NCBI GenBank assembly: GCA_008692225.1
Contig: VICG01000006.1
Span: forward strand, 377,501-441,500
DNA length: 64,000 nucleotides
Reading direction: 5' to 3'
Source: Monilinia fructicola
Lineage: Eukaryota > Ascomycota > Leotiomycetes > Helotiales > Sclerotiniaceae
Shown here: piece by piece, positions 50,030 through 60,678 of the stretch
Layout: each line of letters starts with the position of its first letter
Position numbering within the stretch: position 1 is the stretch's first letter
The notes under the pieces: model-generated
What the model was told of the DNA's origin: nothing
The model's database searches: none
What the model saw: only the letters and a program-made list of their open reading frames with translations
Position numbers and translations under genes: made by a program

Positions 50030-51230
50030 ATCTAATACTCTGTTGCGCACCATGTTGTCCCCCTTTCCACAACTTCCCCGTATCTGATCCGCATTGTGAC
50101 CTCATTCTTCCAACCTAAATACCTACATTGCATAGACGTCGCTCCTTGCAACGTCACAACACTCTGATCTGAAATGTCTATTGACCCGTTAGTGAGGCTA
50201 TTATTAAATCCCTGATTGGTATATAGCCTGCTCCGCTTGCTGATAATATCTTTCGGGTTTTGCTCAGTCAGTTGCGGAAGAAGCCGCGGGCAAACTTGAA
50301 TAGGTCGTTTGATGGACAAACTGCCGGAATTGGGATCCAGGCCGTCAAACTGATCCATACTGTCGATCCCGAGAAATTCATTCCCATATATTCCTATCAT
50401 GTAAAGGCGCCTGTCACGCGAATCAACTTTCGGATCTTTCCGTCGCTAGATGTCGTCGCGTGCGTTGAACGATGGATCGATGCCAAATATTCGGAATTTG
50501 CATGTATCCTTTGCCATCGGAACTGATCTTCTAGATGTCGTTGACACAGAAGAGTCGACAGCCGTGTGGCAGATTGAATCCATGCTCAACTCTTGATTTC
50601 CATGTCTGAGCCGCTGAGGAATCTCGATGGCTAGAATCTGATATTGAGAGGAAATCGTCCTCTCGCTGAAGTTCCAATTGGACGAACTCAAAACCGTCAT
50701 ACTCATTCGGTTTGCGATCAACTGCATAATGCCAACCCTGGGACTCGTCCACGTCCGATTTATAGATATCGCGTAAGGTATCCTCTAAGAGATGAGATCA
50801 GTTGGTTGGGCTTACTTCTAGTTTGAAATCCAGACTACTCATAGGGATATCAACATATCTATCGCCGAGCATACTATCGCCTGGAGTATCGAATTTGCAT
50901 TGGGTATTGCTTACTTGAATTTCTCCTCCAAGATTGTCATCGAAGGTCATGAGACTTTCGCGTGATTATTGATAAATCGCCTCGGCGGATGTTCCGTCTG
51001 TTGCGATGGCCTGGTTGAGACGCTTGATTATACCATGCCATGGCATATTTGGCAAATGGTAAAGCCTCATCAGTATCAGATTCATCCTTTTTTCTTCGCG
51101 GTTCTCGGAGCATAAAGTCCTGGTCAAATTTATGAGCGATATCACCACGAGGGCGCTGAAAATACATACTCACGCCAAAACTATAGAAATTAAGCCTCTT
51201 ATACGCAGCTTGCAATCATCTCGAGACCCG
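50030..51230 (-). pseudogene. Broken coding relic, unknown family
   Basis: Minus-strand frames with protein-like composition follow one another but are broken. 51215-50937 includes FGVSMYFQRPRGDIAHKFDQ and LPFAKYAMAWYNQ. A second frame reads KRLNQAIATDGTSAEAIYQ, a TAA stop, then SLMTFDDNLGGEIQ...GDSMLGDRYVDIPMSSLDFKLE. After a possible very short intron come DTLRDIYKSDVDESQGWHYAV and GFEFVQLELQ. Further downstream, 50400-50032 holds DSMDQFDGLDPNSGS. The stop after AIYQ would be one C-to-T change from CAA. I cannot name the family. It could be a decayed gene or a real gene with additional introns or sequence errors. Confidence 0.35.
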
Positions 51231-52629
51231 GTTGAAAACTAGCAGTGTATGATCGAGAAAACGGCGTGTGCCCAATAGTAAATTGAGGAGTTGAATAGCA
51301 CCCCCATACTTGTCATTTTTGGTAAGCATCAGCAAGGAAACTTTCTGGGTCCCCCTCCTGAGCCAACGAGAAAAGAAGCTACATGTCTTCCGTGGAATAG
51401 GAATGCCTATCCTGCGTCATGCTAAACTTTGTCAAGCAAAACCATCCTTACACTAGTTCTTCTCGCCATTCAGATGATTCGAGATCCGCTCGCCTTCGCA
51501 TCTACCAAAAACGCATGCACATCATAGAGACGGCACGAAATTGTCTCACGCCCATTTATCACATCTCACCCTATCCTCTCCTTGTAAGCACACCTTCGCA
51601 TTCACCTCTATGTTAATTCACCCCTCTTGCCTACATACGCATTCACCTCATGTTCTCACCTGAAGTCTTCCTTCCAATTCGTCTCCTACGCTACCAGCAT
51701 ACCTACTTGCTGATTCACTCTTGCCAATTCCATTACACATCTCGCAAGTGCCCTACTCGATGCAGTTTCCCCTCGTCTCATTCATTTCCCTGCTGTATTC
51801 CTCCTTCTTTTCATGAAGAATCTCGCCTTGCATGCTGGCGGCCTGGAGATCATGTGGTTCCTTTCATGGCGCCAATATTAGCACTAGTGATTAACACACC
51901 CACCAAACCTCTCCCTTCGTACCTAGCCCTTCAACAACAGCAAGGAAACATGCAGGATAAGATCATCATCGGCACACCTTCGACCCCACCAGGTTGATGC
52001 AACACGTACCATACCACAAATCTGACACCATCTGTTGTCATTTTTAAAGTCACTGTCGCAAGACGCCATCTATAAGCACCCAGGTATAACATGGAATCAA
52101 TAACCCATGAACGAAGGAGAAACAAAAATAACGAAAGCAGGACTCTCGCCGTACATTACATGCAGATCCTGCACTGACGTCTGTCCGTCCCTACAGTGAG
52201 TGGTTCGGCAGGAATTCGGTAGGTGGTAGGGGGTTTCGCTTGGAGAAGGGGTGAGAGGTGAGTTAATTGGTCGTACTTTGGGATAATGGGGGATTGATCG
52301 CTATTGTATTGCATAGTGAAGGTATTATATTGCACAGTGATGTTCGAGATGGATATTAAAGGGGAGTTAGCCATCCAATGAAGCAGGTATAATAATGTAG
52401 AGAAGCAACAAAACTTCGAGGCGGGTGTAAGTGAGAGGTGAAGTGGGGAGCGAGGAGTGCATTTAAGATTGTTTGCTGGAGATGATAATTTGAGATAATA
52501 ACGATATTAAATGCGGCCAAATGAATCCACGCATGAAGAATTATCATTCGAATTTTGCATTTCCACCTCTGAAAATGACCATCCCAGCCATTCTCCCCTC
52601 TTCGTGACGCGAATGAGGCCCATCGCATC
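51231..52629. other. Intergenic, pyrimidine-rich
   Basis: Plus-strand C/T-rich sequence, 51420-52000, and the 3' flank of the M20 peptidase gene. No supported gene. Confidence 0.45.
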
Positions 52630-54085
52630 TCAACAGGCGCTCCCTACAGAGATAACCGCTCTAGGCTTGTCTCTCGTAGCCTTGTCTTCCTCAAAATCCT
52701 TCCTCACACTCTCCGCAACCTCGTCGTCGGCAAGAATGTTCCAGCCCGCGATTGCCATGGCTTTGGCAGTCACCATCGTGATATCGTGAGCTTCCTTGGT
52801 GGCGGCTGCTTGGGTAAATTGTGGCGTGTGGTTAAAAGCAGTATCGCTGATTCCGTACCAGCCGTGGAAGCCGGGACATTCGTACGTTACGTTACCTACG
52901 GAAAAGGGCATTAGACGACGGAAATCGAGAATTGAAAGACACAGGAGGACGCCGGAGCTTACCCATATCCGTGGAACCAGGTGCGTTGTCGATGTGTGTG
53001 AAGTCACAGGTGACGGGGTGTTGCAGATGAGACATGGCTGCGGCGTATTGACGGCAAATGGTCTTGTTGGGTCGCGTATCGGCGTATGTGTTTATCCTGA
53101 GATGTATTAGCACCGTCCAGGCGGGAAGTGGAGGCGGGACACGTGCTCTTCAAACTCGACGGTACACCCGGTCGCGATGGCAGCTCCCTCGAAACATTTA
53201 ATAGCTCTTGCCTTGAGCTCATCGGCTTCTTTGAGTGTAGCGCTTCGGATGTAATAGACCAGTCCTGCACTGGCAGTGATGATGTTTGGTCTTGTGCCAC
53301 CAGACTCAATCACTCCCTTGTTATGAGGTTAGTATAGGTGTGATTTCGAAATGGACCACGTGCCTACGTTAATTCTTTCATATGGCTTGATCTGTTGTCG
53401 CAAGACGCTGATAGCATTATACGCGAGAACAACAGCGTCAAGCGCATTCACACCATCCCAAGGTGCCATAGCCGCATGTGAAGGCTTCCCTGTATAGTGA
53501 ATCTTGAACTTGTGATTAGCCAAAGTCGTGCTGTATGCAGAGCCCACAGGGCCATGGCTTGGATCCCTGATAGATGGATGAACCATCAAGCAAGCGTCAA
53601 CATTTTGGTAAGCTCCAGCATCGATGAGCTTCAATTTGCCCCCACCTCCTTCTTCCGCCGGAGTCCCCAGGAGTCGGACTCGACCTGGAATATTTTGCCG
53701 TTGCAATGCGGAAGCAAGACCTAGGAACGAGGCAATTGACGCAGTGGCAATCAGATTGTGACCGCATGCATGTCCGATTTCGGGCAGAGCATCATATTCC
53801 GCATTGTATACAACAAGGCGGCCCCCACTGCCATACTCGGCTGAGAAAGCTGTAGGAACACCATAAGCTCCAGTTGTGACCGAGTAGCCTAGTTCTTTCA
53901 GCAAAGACGTGATATTATCATGTGCTTTTACTTCATGGTACCCCAGCTCTGGATTCTCGTGAATCTAAAGTTTGTGAGATACGGTGATGAGTGTTCATGG
54001 AAAGGAGCGTTACCTTGAGATTGATTGCTTTCAAATCGTTTTCATATCCATCGATGGCTTGCTCGATAGAAACCGCGTGATCCAT
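52630..54085 (-). CDS. M20 family metallopeptidase / amidohydrolase (PM20D2-like)
   Basis: Exons: 54085-54014, 53964-53368, 53316-53141, 53096-52963 and 52895-52630; 414 residues. Family: dinuclear-metal amidohydrolases that split dipeptides or N-acyl amino acids. Visible motifs: IHENPELGYHE, metal-binding NAEYDALPEIGHACGHN, GTPAEEGGGGK (catalytic/metal Glu pair), the dimerisation-domain segment YTGKPSHAAMAPWDGVNALDA, GGTRPNIIT, and the C-terminal STDMGNVTYECPGFHGWYGI. Exon 3/4 joining is the weakest part. The intron has an excellent branch site (gctaatac) and acceptor, but the donor keeping frame is GTCCCG, so a base error there is possible. The gene lies head to head with the Zn2Cys6 regulator. 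Closest known type is the PM20D2/peptidase M20D group; substrate not determinable. Confidence 0.86.
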
Positions 54086-54683
54086 TTCTGCTGGCAACCT
54101 TTTATTTTTCTGGTAGAATACTTGTTTGTTGAGTGAGATATCTCAAAGGGTATAAGATAAAAAGAAAGGGATGAGTCGATTAGGAAAGAAGCGGCAGGAA
54201 TGAAGGGGTATTTTTAGCAGTCGTGTGTTACGTGTGAACACGGCTGCATTCAATTACATGATAACTTCTACGATTCCAGTATTAAGAGGCGCATATGTGG
54301 CCAGAAACGGAATGCGATAATTTGTTCACTGTCACGCCTCTTTTAATCAGAGATATTGATATCACAAGCTAAATTAAGATTGGCGAGCACCCCTTTTGAT
54401 TGGTTCGTCGAGACGACCGGCCGCTATTGACCCACTTTAATGAGGAGATATCATGACAGCCAATCATTTCAGCCCTTGTCTTAACCTCACAGCATGAGCT
54501 CCATTCAGCCGTCAACCATCATGACCTTGATTTTGTCTGGTGAAGATCCTAGATCTATGAATAAAGGTCCCCACAGATGGGGTGATTTTCTAGAAACCCT
54601 CCCAAGAATCATCTGAGGACTTGGGTCTACTTGTTCTGCACCTAAACTTCCGGGCCAGCACGAGACGAGACGCAGACTCCACC
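54086..54683. promoter_or_regulatory. Divergent promoter, M20 peptidase / Zn2Cys6 factor
   Basis: A 598-bp region between two start codons pointing away from each other. Such pairs are often co-regulated in fungi; whether this regulator controls its neighbour is inference. No operator is claimed. Confidence 0.55.
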
Positions 54684-56519
54684 ATGGCACAACCTAAGAG
54701 AGGCATGAGATCGAGAACTGGTGGGTATTCTTTTTCAAGTTGAAAGCATTGATCTAATTGAACATAGGATGCATGACTTGTAGACGTGCTAGAGTGAGAT
54801 GCGATGAAAAAACATCCAACATGCGAAAGGTGTGATCGCTTAGCGTTGGCCTGTTTGTATCAGCCATTCATATCTCGGAGAGAAAAGGAACGACATCATC
54901 GAGAAGCGAGAGAGCGTACAAAACCTATGCAGATCGCTCCAAATACCGCTGGAATTTTACCACTCCAAGCTCCTGTTATTCCCAGCGAACTTATCCATGC
55001 TGTAAATGAAGACTTTCCCGACCTGTGGACCATGCATGACTGGTCATCAGGCACGGAGCACGGGTTTGTCCTGCCTGAAGGTTCCTTCAATTTCGATGTA
55101 TTCGGCGACCCCGGCCTGGATGATGGGAATATCAACCCTATCAGCTATTGCGCGCCTTTGCAACCTTTAAACGCAATTGACTGTGTGGCTCGAGATGATG
55201 TTGTGTTCCAGGATAACTATTATACTCAAGGATATGTCACACTTCACTTTCCAAGTCTACGTCGTTCAAAGCCCTTGAACCTCTCACCATCTGAGAAACT
55301 GGCTGTAGAGCACTATAGGAAATCCCTATCACTCAAATTCACCACCAAGCATCCAACATGGTCAACTCAACAAATATATATTTGTCTAGGCGCACAAGAT
55401 CCTCTAATTATGCATTTATTACTCGCAATATCTTTCCGCGACTTGTTCTTCCAAGATAACGAGAACAATGAACTTCATGACTTGGCACAGAAACACTTTC
55501 GAGCTGGCATTGGGCGTTTGCTGACTGCTATCTCCGAGGAAGATTCGCCGCATCATCTGAGTATCATGGCAGCCTTTTGGTTCTTGTATATGCTCGGATC
55601 TAGTCGGATCCATGCCGGGATCGGCACGATGATGCTTTTGAGCCGAGTTGTGTGTGATTATGTCCAAAAGCATGTTGCAGGCCTTCTAGATATAGACCCA
55701 CTCAAGAGGTCAGATACCAATCCTGAACTATCTTTTCACGTTCGTGACCAATCACTGCTCGCCAGAGTTACTATTTGGATGTTCTATGCCGATGTCGGAT
55801 TTTGTTTTTGCTACCGTGGAGGGGATCTTGCTAGTTACCTCTGCGCAGATACTAGGAACATATCTAAAATCGTGGACATGGGTCGCTCTGTTCTTGCTCT
55901 CAACTGGGACCAGGAGTATCCTGCGGATCAGGCCGCTGATGATGATCAGAACCTTGAAGTATTAGATTTGTTATGGAAGTCGGCAGTAATGTGCCAAGCG
56001 GTGAATGATCTCGACCAAAATCCTCCATCCGAGGAGCTGGAACAGCAATTTTGTGAATTGGAGCAGACTTACAGTGCCATATTCCAGCTCGCTGAAATAG
56101 ACTTAGAAACTCGGCCCAGATTTCTGGTTAATGCTGATTGGATCCTCAGTTATTTCTATGCCATACGCATTTACCACTTTCGGTATGCAGTTCAGGATAA
56201 AGATCGTAATGCAAGACCAAAAGTTGTCAAAAGAGCTCTCAAGTCTCTTTTGAATATTGCTCAAAGAATATTCGCAAAAGGTGACGATGAACATTATGAG
56301 AGGCTTCACTGGCCCTTGTTCATGGCAGGTATTGAAACCTCGGACCCTATACATCGCGAATGGATTCTTGAGAGATTATCATCTGGAAGATTTAGGACAG
56401 TCATGGAAAAAGTGTTGAAGATTCAGCATCTTAGTGGAATACGGGCCAACATGTCTTTAATTCGCGAGATGTGTTCCAAGGAGGGAGATGCCCCGCGTGT
56501 TACTTTCCTTGGCTTTTAA
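54684..56519 (+). CDS. Zn2Cys6 fungal transcription factor
   Basis: Exons 54684-54720 and 54768-56519. The binuclear zinc cluster is split by the intron and follows the C-x2-C-x6-C-x6-C-x2-C-x6-C pattern (CMTCRRARVRCDEKHPTCER, then CDRLALAC), followed by a basic linker SRREKERHHREARERTK. The remaining 500 residues resemble the fungal-specific regulatory region of the fungal_trans_2 type (HYRKSLSLKF, PLIMHLLLAISFRDL, AAFWFLYMLGSS). One extra A in a six-A run (54807-54812) breaks the frame inside the zinc cluster; with five A the run reads DEKHPTC, giving 595 residues. Without this correction an ATG at 54804 would yield a protein lacking half of the cluster. Likely nuclear, and possibly regulating the divergent M20 gene (inference). 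Confidence 0.9.
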
Positions 56520-57672
56520 TACTTGCATCTTCCTTGAATTATTGGTGTTTATTTATCTTGTCATATCTGACTTCTTGAATTTCCTTTCCAGGGATGTCAG
56601 AGGTCTTTTGAAGCGTTTAAGCATGGTGCTGGGGAGCGGAGTTTTGATAAATAAAGATGTATCTATCTCATCATTCAACGTTTTAGCTGACGGAATGCGA
56701 ACATCATCCTTAATATTTCTTACCGATTTTAATTCCTGAATTCAGGAACAAACTGGGATAATGAAATCTCACGTGCACGCATTGCTATACTTAATTACAG
56801 CCAGCTATCGAGCGAACACAACAACGGGTGCTTAGTGGAAGTTCAAATCCACCCTCACACTGTATAACCAGAAAATTCCTTCTCAGATGATTGCGATGAA
56901 TTGTAGCGAGAATGCTATCTCCCGGTCTCCAATGGTCCGGGCTCTAGTCTGACAATGGGAGACTTCTCGTTTATGTATTCCCCTTAGAACATTGAAACAT
57001 TGGAAACACTCAATCTATTTGAACTATTAATAAGTCGGATGTTCTGTTTGGAATATTCAGTATGCTCGGAATATCAAATAGTAATCAAACCTTGATAACT
57101 TCCACACCTCAAAAGCTCACATCCAATCCGCTAGTCCGGAATATTGGACCACCTGTACTAAATATTCTACAAAGAGAGCTTTCATGCCTGATCGCATATT
57201 CAGAAATGAATACTCGATTGTTTTGATTCTTATTCGCCTGTACTGCGAGGAAGAGATAACCATGTCTACGAGATCTTTGTATTTAGAATTTCAGGCAATA
57301 ATTGTCAGTTCACGATGTCCCACTGTTCAAATCTCACTCATAACCCATAAAACGTTCAAGTTGACTGGTGATGGTAAAGCATATTTTGTGTGTAATTCGC
57401 TTATTGCTCCTTGAAGTCTTCTATTCTAGCACGCTTAAAGGTGTGTCATTGACGGATTTCCAAATCCCAATTTTTATACTTCGTTGGCTCGAAGTTATCT
57501 ATCCATGAAGATGCCCATTTGATTTTCCTTGAATGATTTGCTATTCAAGTTCAGGTAAGGCTTGTTTCTCCAATTGAAATCGTTGACCTGGTACAGATTC
57601 AGGGAAGCATTAGCGATTCCTTAAAATAGTCGATAGCAGGAAGCTTCGGCAACCACTGGAGAATGTTGGTTG
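56520..57672. other. Intergenic (two convergent 3' ends)
   Basis: AT-rich DNA without recognisable genes. Frames at 56488-56739 and 57184-57414 show no family resemblance. Confidence 0.5.
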
Positions 57673-59168
57673 TTACCTAAATCTATTGAGTAGCTTTTCG
57701 TCAAAATGATTCAAGGCTCGGCCTGTTGCGGAAGCGGTATAAAACTTAGTTGATAGAGGAGCCTTCGACTTAGCGTATCCGGCCATCCTAGCATTGCCAT
57801 TGTCGTTACCGTTGTTCATGGCCAGAGTGCCCCTTCTTATACTTTCACTCGTCCACTCCTGTCTCATCCTCACAGCAGCTTCATATAGCTTCTCCAACGT
57901 CATATTAGACTCTGTTTTTTCTAGCTCAAAAAGACACTCCAGCACGTTCCGTGACTCCCGTCTCTGTTCCCTCAAGTACCTTGCTTTCTCAACGCATTCT
58001 TCGAGTATCATGAAAGCCATTTCGCAGTTTTGCCGGTTGCTTTCCTCGCAGTGTTCAATCAATTGATGGTCAAAGGGCGTACATGTAATAGTTCTTCCTT
58101 TTTCCGACATCGGCACTCGTGACAATTTAACACCTAGGAGCTCTTCCGCTTTCGTAATCATTTCATTTCTCTGTTCTTCATTGAATTCGTCATCGAAGGA
58201 CACATCTCCTTCTGACAACTTATAATTAGGTTCTCCAGGTTTAGGCCACTGCAAATCTTTGTCTTTCGGGGCCGACGCTCTAGGCAAGGCGCGCGGCAAG
58301 CATTTTGCATTGTTTGGAACCAGACAGAACATTGTTCGGTGTGCCAAAAGAGACTTTCCGCCAGCAGCTTGGTGGACGATCTTCAAATCCAAATTCTCTA
58401 CACCAGGAGGCTTTTTGACGTTTATGAAATGACTCAAGTTTTTTCTAGCATCATACCTCTTATTTCCCCCTGTCATCTCCCTGAACCAAGCACCAAGAAT
58501 ATCCAAAGCCTTTAGACATTTTTCATGCCCCGTTTGGTCTGGAGAACTGTAATCGCATATTATGTAATCTCTGGATTCTGCACGAACAATCTTCAGCGTG
58601 TCACCAAGAATTGTTTCAATTTCTTTAAAAGTACTTTTCCAAGCCCCAAATGAGAGTTTGATGAAGTAAGAACCTGGGCCAGTGATATCAATGCCATATG
58701 GCTGCTTGCGACTGATAGCGTGTCTTTTGGCAGCGTTTAATATATACTTAATATATGCAAGAAAGCGATTGGATTCGGCCGGAATAGGAATGAACTTGCT
58801 GAAGTTCATTTCACACGGTTCATTCGGTGCAGCCACTTTGACGGAAGCCATGTGAAGCTCCAAGTACAATGGATGCTTCTTATCCACTATATTCAATATT
58901 GATCAGCAATACTAACATCGTCAAAGAAGTTGAGTTAAGCCAAACTCTTGAGGAGATCCCATGCTGCCGTTATCATCATTTGGAACTTGTAAGCCTCTGA
59001 GTCTCCATTTTGTGGTGCGTTGAACATGTGGAAAACATCCTTAAAAATAGTGCCTAGTACAATATCTTCCCTCCTATCTTTCGAGTCAAACGAGGCACAG
59101 ATAAAATCTATTACTTTCTCAAAAAGAGCATGATCAACGTAAGATAATGAGTCATCTGTTATATCCAT
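57673..59168 (-). CDS. Hypothetical protein, unrecognised family
   Basis: Two exons, 59168-58946 and 58886-57673, joined by a 59-bp intron (GTTTGG...ATATAG); 478 residues. The splice preserves the frame, linking WDLLK to MDKKHPLYLELH. Both exons have protein-like composition. No signal peptide or membrane helix. Features: a central block PYGIDITGPGSYFIKLSFG, then STFKEIETILGDTL and YIICDYSSPD, a Pro-rich linker around LPRALPRASAPKDKDLQWPKPGEPNY, a charged helical region EECVEKARYLREQRRESR that may form a coiled coil, and an Asn/Gly-rich NNGNDNGN tail. I do not recognise the fold or family and assign no function. It could be lineage-specific. Expression is unproven. Confidence 0.7.
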
Positions 59169-60678
59169 TTTGAAAGAAAATATCTGGGGTTGACGCTGTT
59201 TTGGATGTATATAATCTAGAGAGTTGCAAAAATTTAAAGAGCAATGAAATAAAAAAACCTACTTATACTGTAAACATCTGGAAGAACAGGAGAGGAGGAA
59301 AGATCAAACCAATGGCTGCAGCTTTTGCTTTAGGAAAGAAAAGTAAAAGCAAGCTCGGCTAAAGAAGGAGCAAATAACTAGAGATGTGACTACAACTTAT
59401 CCCACCGAAACATCTCGAGGTAACCAGCTACTTGAACATCCAAAGAATGCACGTCCTTAGTTTAGTTTCCCCATCTTGTCAGTGGACATCCTAATCAATC
59501 TTGTCAGTGTCATTCTATTCATCTGAAAACCCCAGAGTCAAAAATCCAATCCCTAACCATATCATACCCGTATTCTAAGTCGGCAAGAGCAACAGAATCT
59601 GTTGGTGTTGGTAGAAATTTGGTTGATACTTCGCACATTAACTTTATAACAGTGACAGGAGCATTTGTTCCTTTTGTTGATTGACAAGAACTCAAAATGT
59701 CACTTTCAGCATATAAGAGAGTACGCAAGTGCCATACGACATCCTCAATCATATAATCGTTGCCAGTTAGGGAAATACAACGCCTAGACATTCACAGCTG
59801 ATTGGCTCCTCCTCTAGCAACTTTATTTTAACTCTCGATATCGGACGGCAGCACCTCTTCGTCACTTCCATCCGGATACAATATCGTTATGGCCAGATAA
59901 CCCAAAGCATATATATCCAATACCCAGCGACATCCAGCCGATGTCGAGACTGTTGGATAGTTTCGAGATTGGGTTTCTAAGATGGCCGTCATTGTATGTA
60001 TTCTGGAATTTTTCTACCCCGAAAGTTATATTGTAAGGTATTGAATACCATTTAGTACTAGGTATTTGAGGACTTGTGATACTAAGTATCAGGCAGGCGT
60101 CCACTCCATCCCATGTTTAGTACATGAATTAAAATCCGAGATTCCAGAATCAATGATTGCTTGACTCGAAATCACAGTCATGCATAATCACTGAAGCACA
60201 ATAGTACAGGGCAAGATAAAAATGAGAAGGGTTGAAAATAGTGCCATAGTATTCAACCATATGGCTGACAGTATCAGATAGAGTCACCGAGTTTTGTAAG
60301 CCCTTATCTGTAGCTATTCAAGCTGGGTTTATGTTGTATTCCTAAACATTGTCTTCACCCTATTTAGCATAGATATAGATATGGATGTAGATTTAATCAC
60401 CCACTCGAGTAATCTCACAGATTACAATCATTGAAAAGCCCGAAATAATTATCCTTTAATCAAAACAATTCTATTCCTTTTTTAATCTGCGTCTATCATT
60501 TAAAACATAACCTCGTCGCATCGTGTCGTGGATATCATAAAAAAAAACAAGAAAACACATACATCCCGTATCCTCATCAACTTAATAATACATAAACAGA
60601 TGAGCGCCTTGCGCCCAGCATATTACCAATTCATGAACTGCGACTCGCAGTCATATTTCTAACGAAGAGATTCAACAC
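59169..60678. other. Intergenic, possible small gene
   Basis: Upstream of the hypothetical gene and downstream of the transporter. It contains one 90-codon minus-strand frame listed separately; nothing else is supported. Confidence 0.45.
59519..59791 (-). CDS. Possible small ORF, 90 residues
   Basis: A single ATG-to-stop frame (starting MSRRCISLTGNDYM) with balanced amino-acid use, including CEVSTKFLPTPTDSVALADLEYG. No family resemblance, no signal peptide. It lies about 350 bp upstream of the hypothetical gene on the same strand and may be chance. Confidence 0.25.
   Translation of the reverse strand: MSRRCISLTGNDYMIEDVVWHLRTLLYAESDILSSCQSTKGTNAPVTVIKLMCEVSTKFLPTPTDSVALADLEYGYDMVRDWIFDSGVFR

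Noticed and set aside
54804..54830. ATG at 54804 as the true start of the Zn2Cys6 gene
   Set aside because: It would cut the zinc cluster in half; the upstream exon and the first three cysteines are clearly present if one A is removed.
56820..56870. tRNA-like GTTCAAATCC stretch
   Set aside because: T-stem pairing fails and no anticodon or acceptor arm can be folded around it. No tRNA or rRNA gene was seen in the window.
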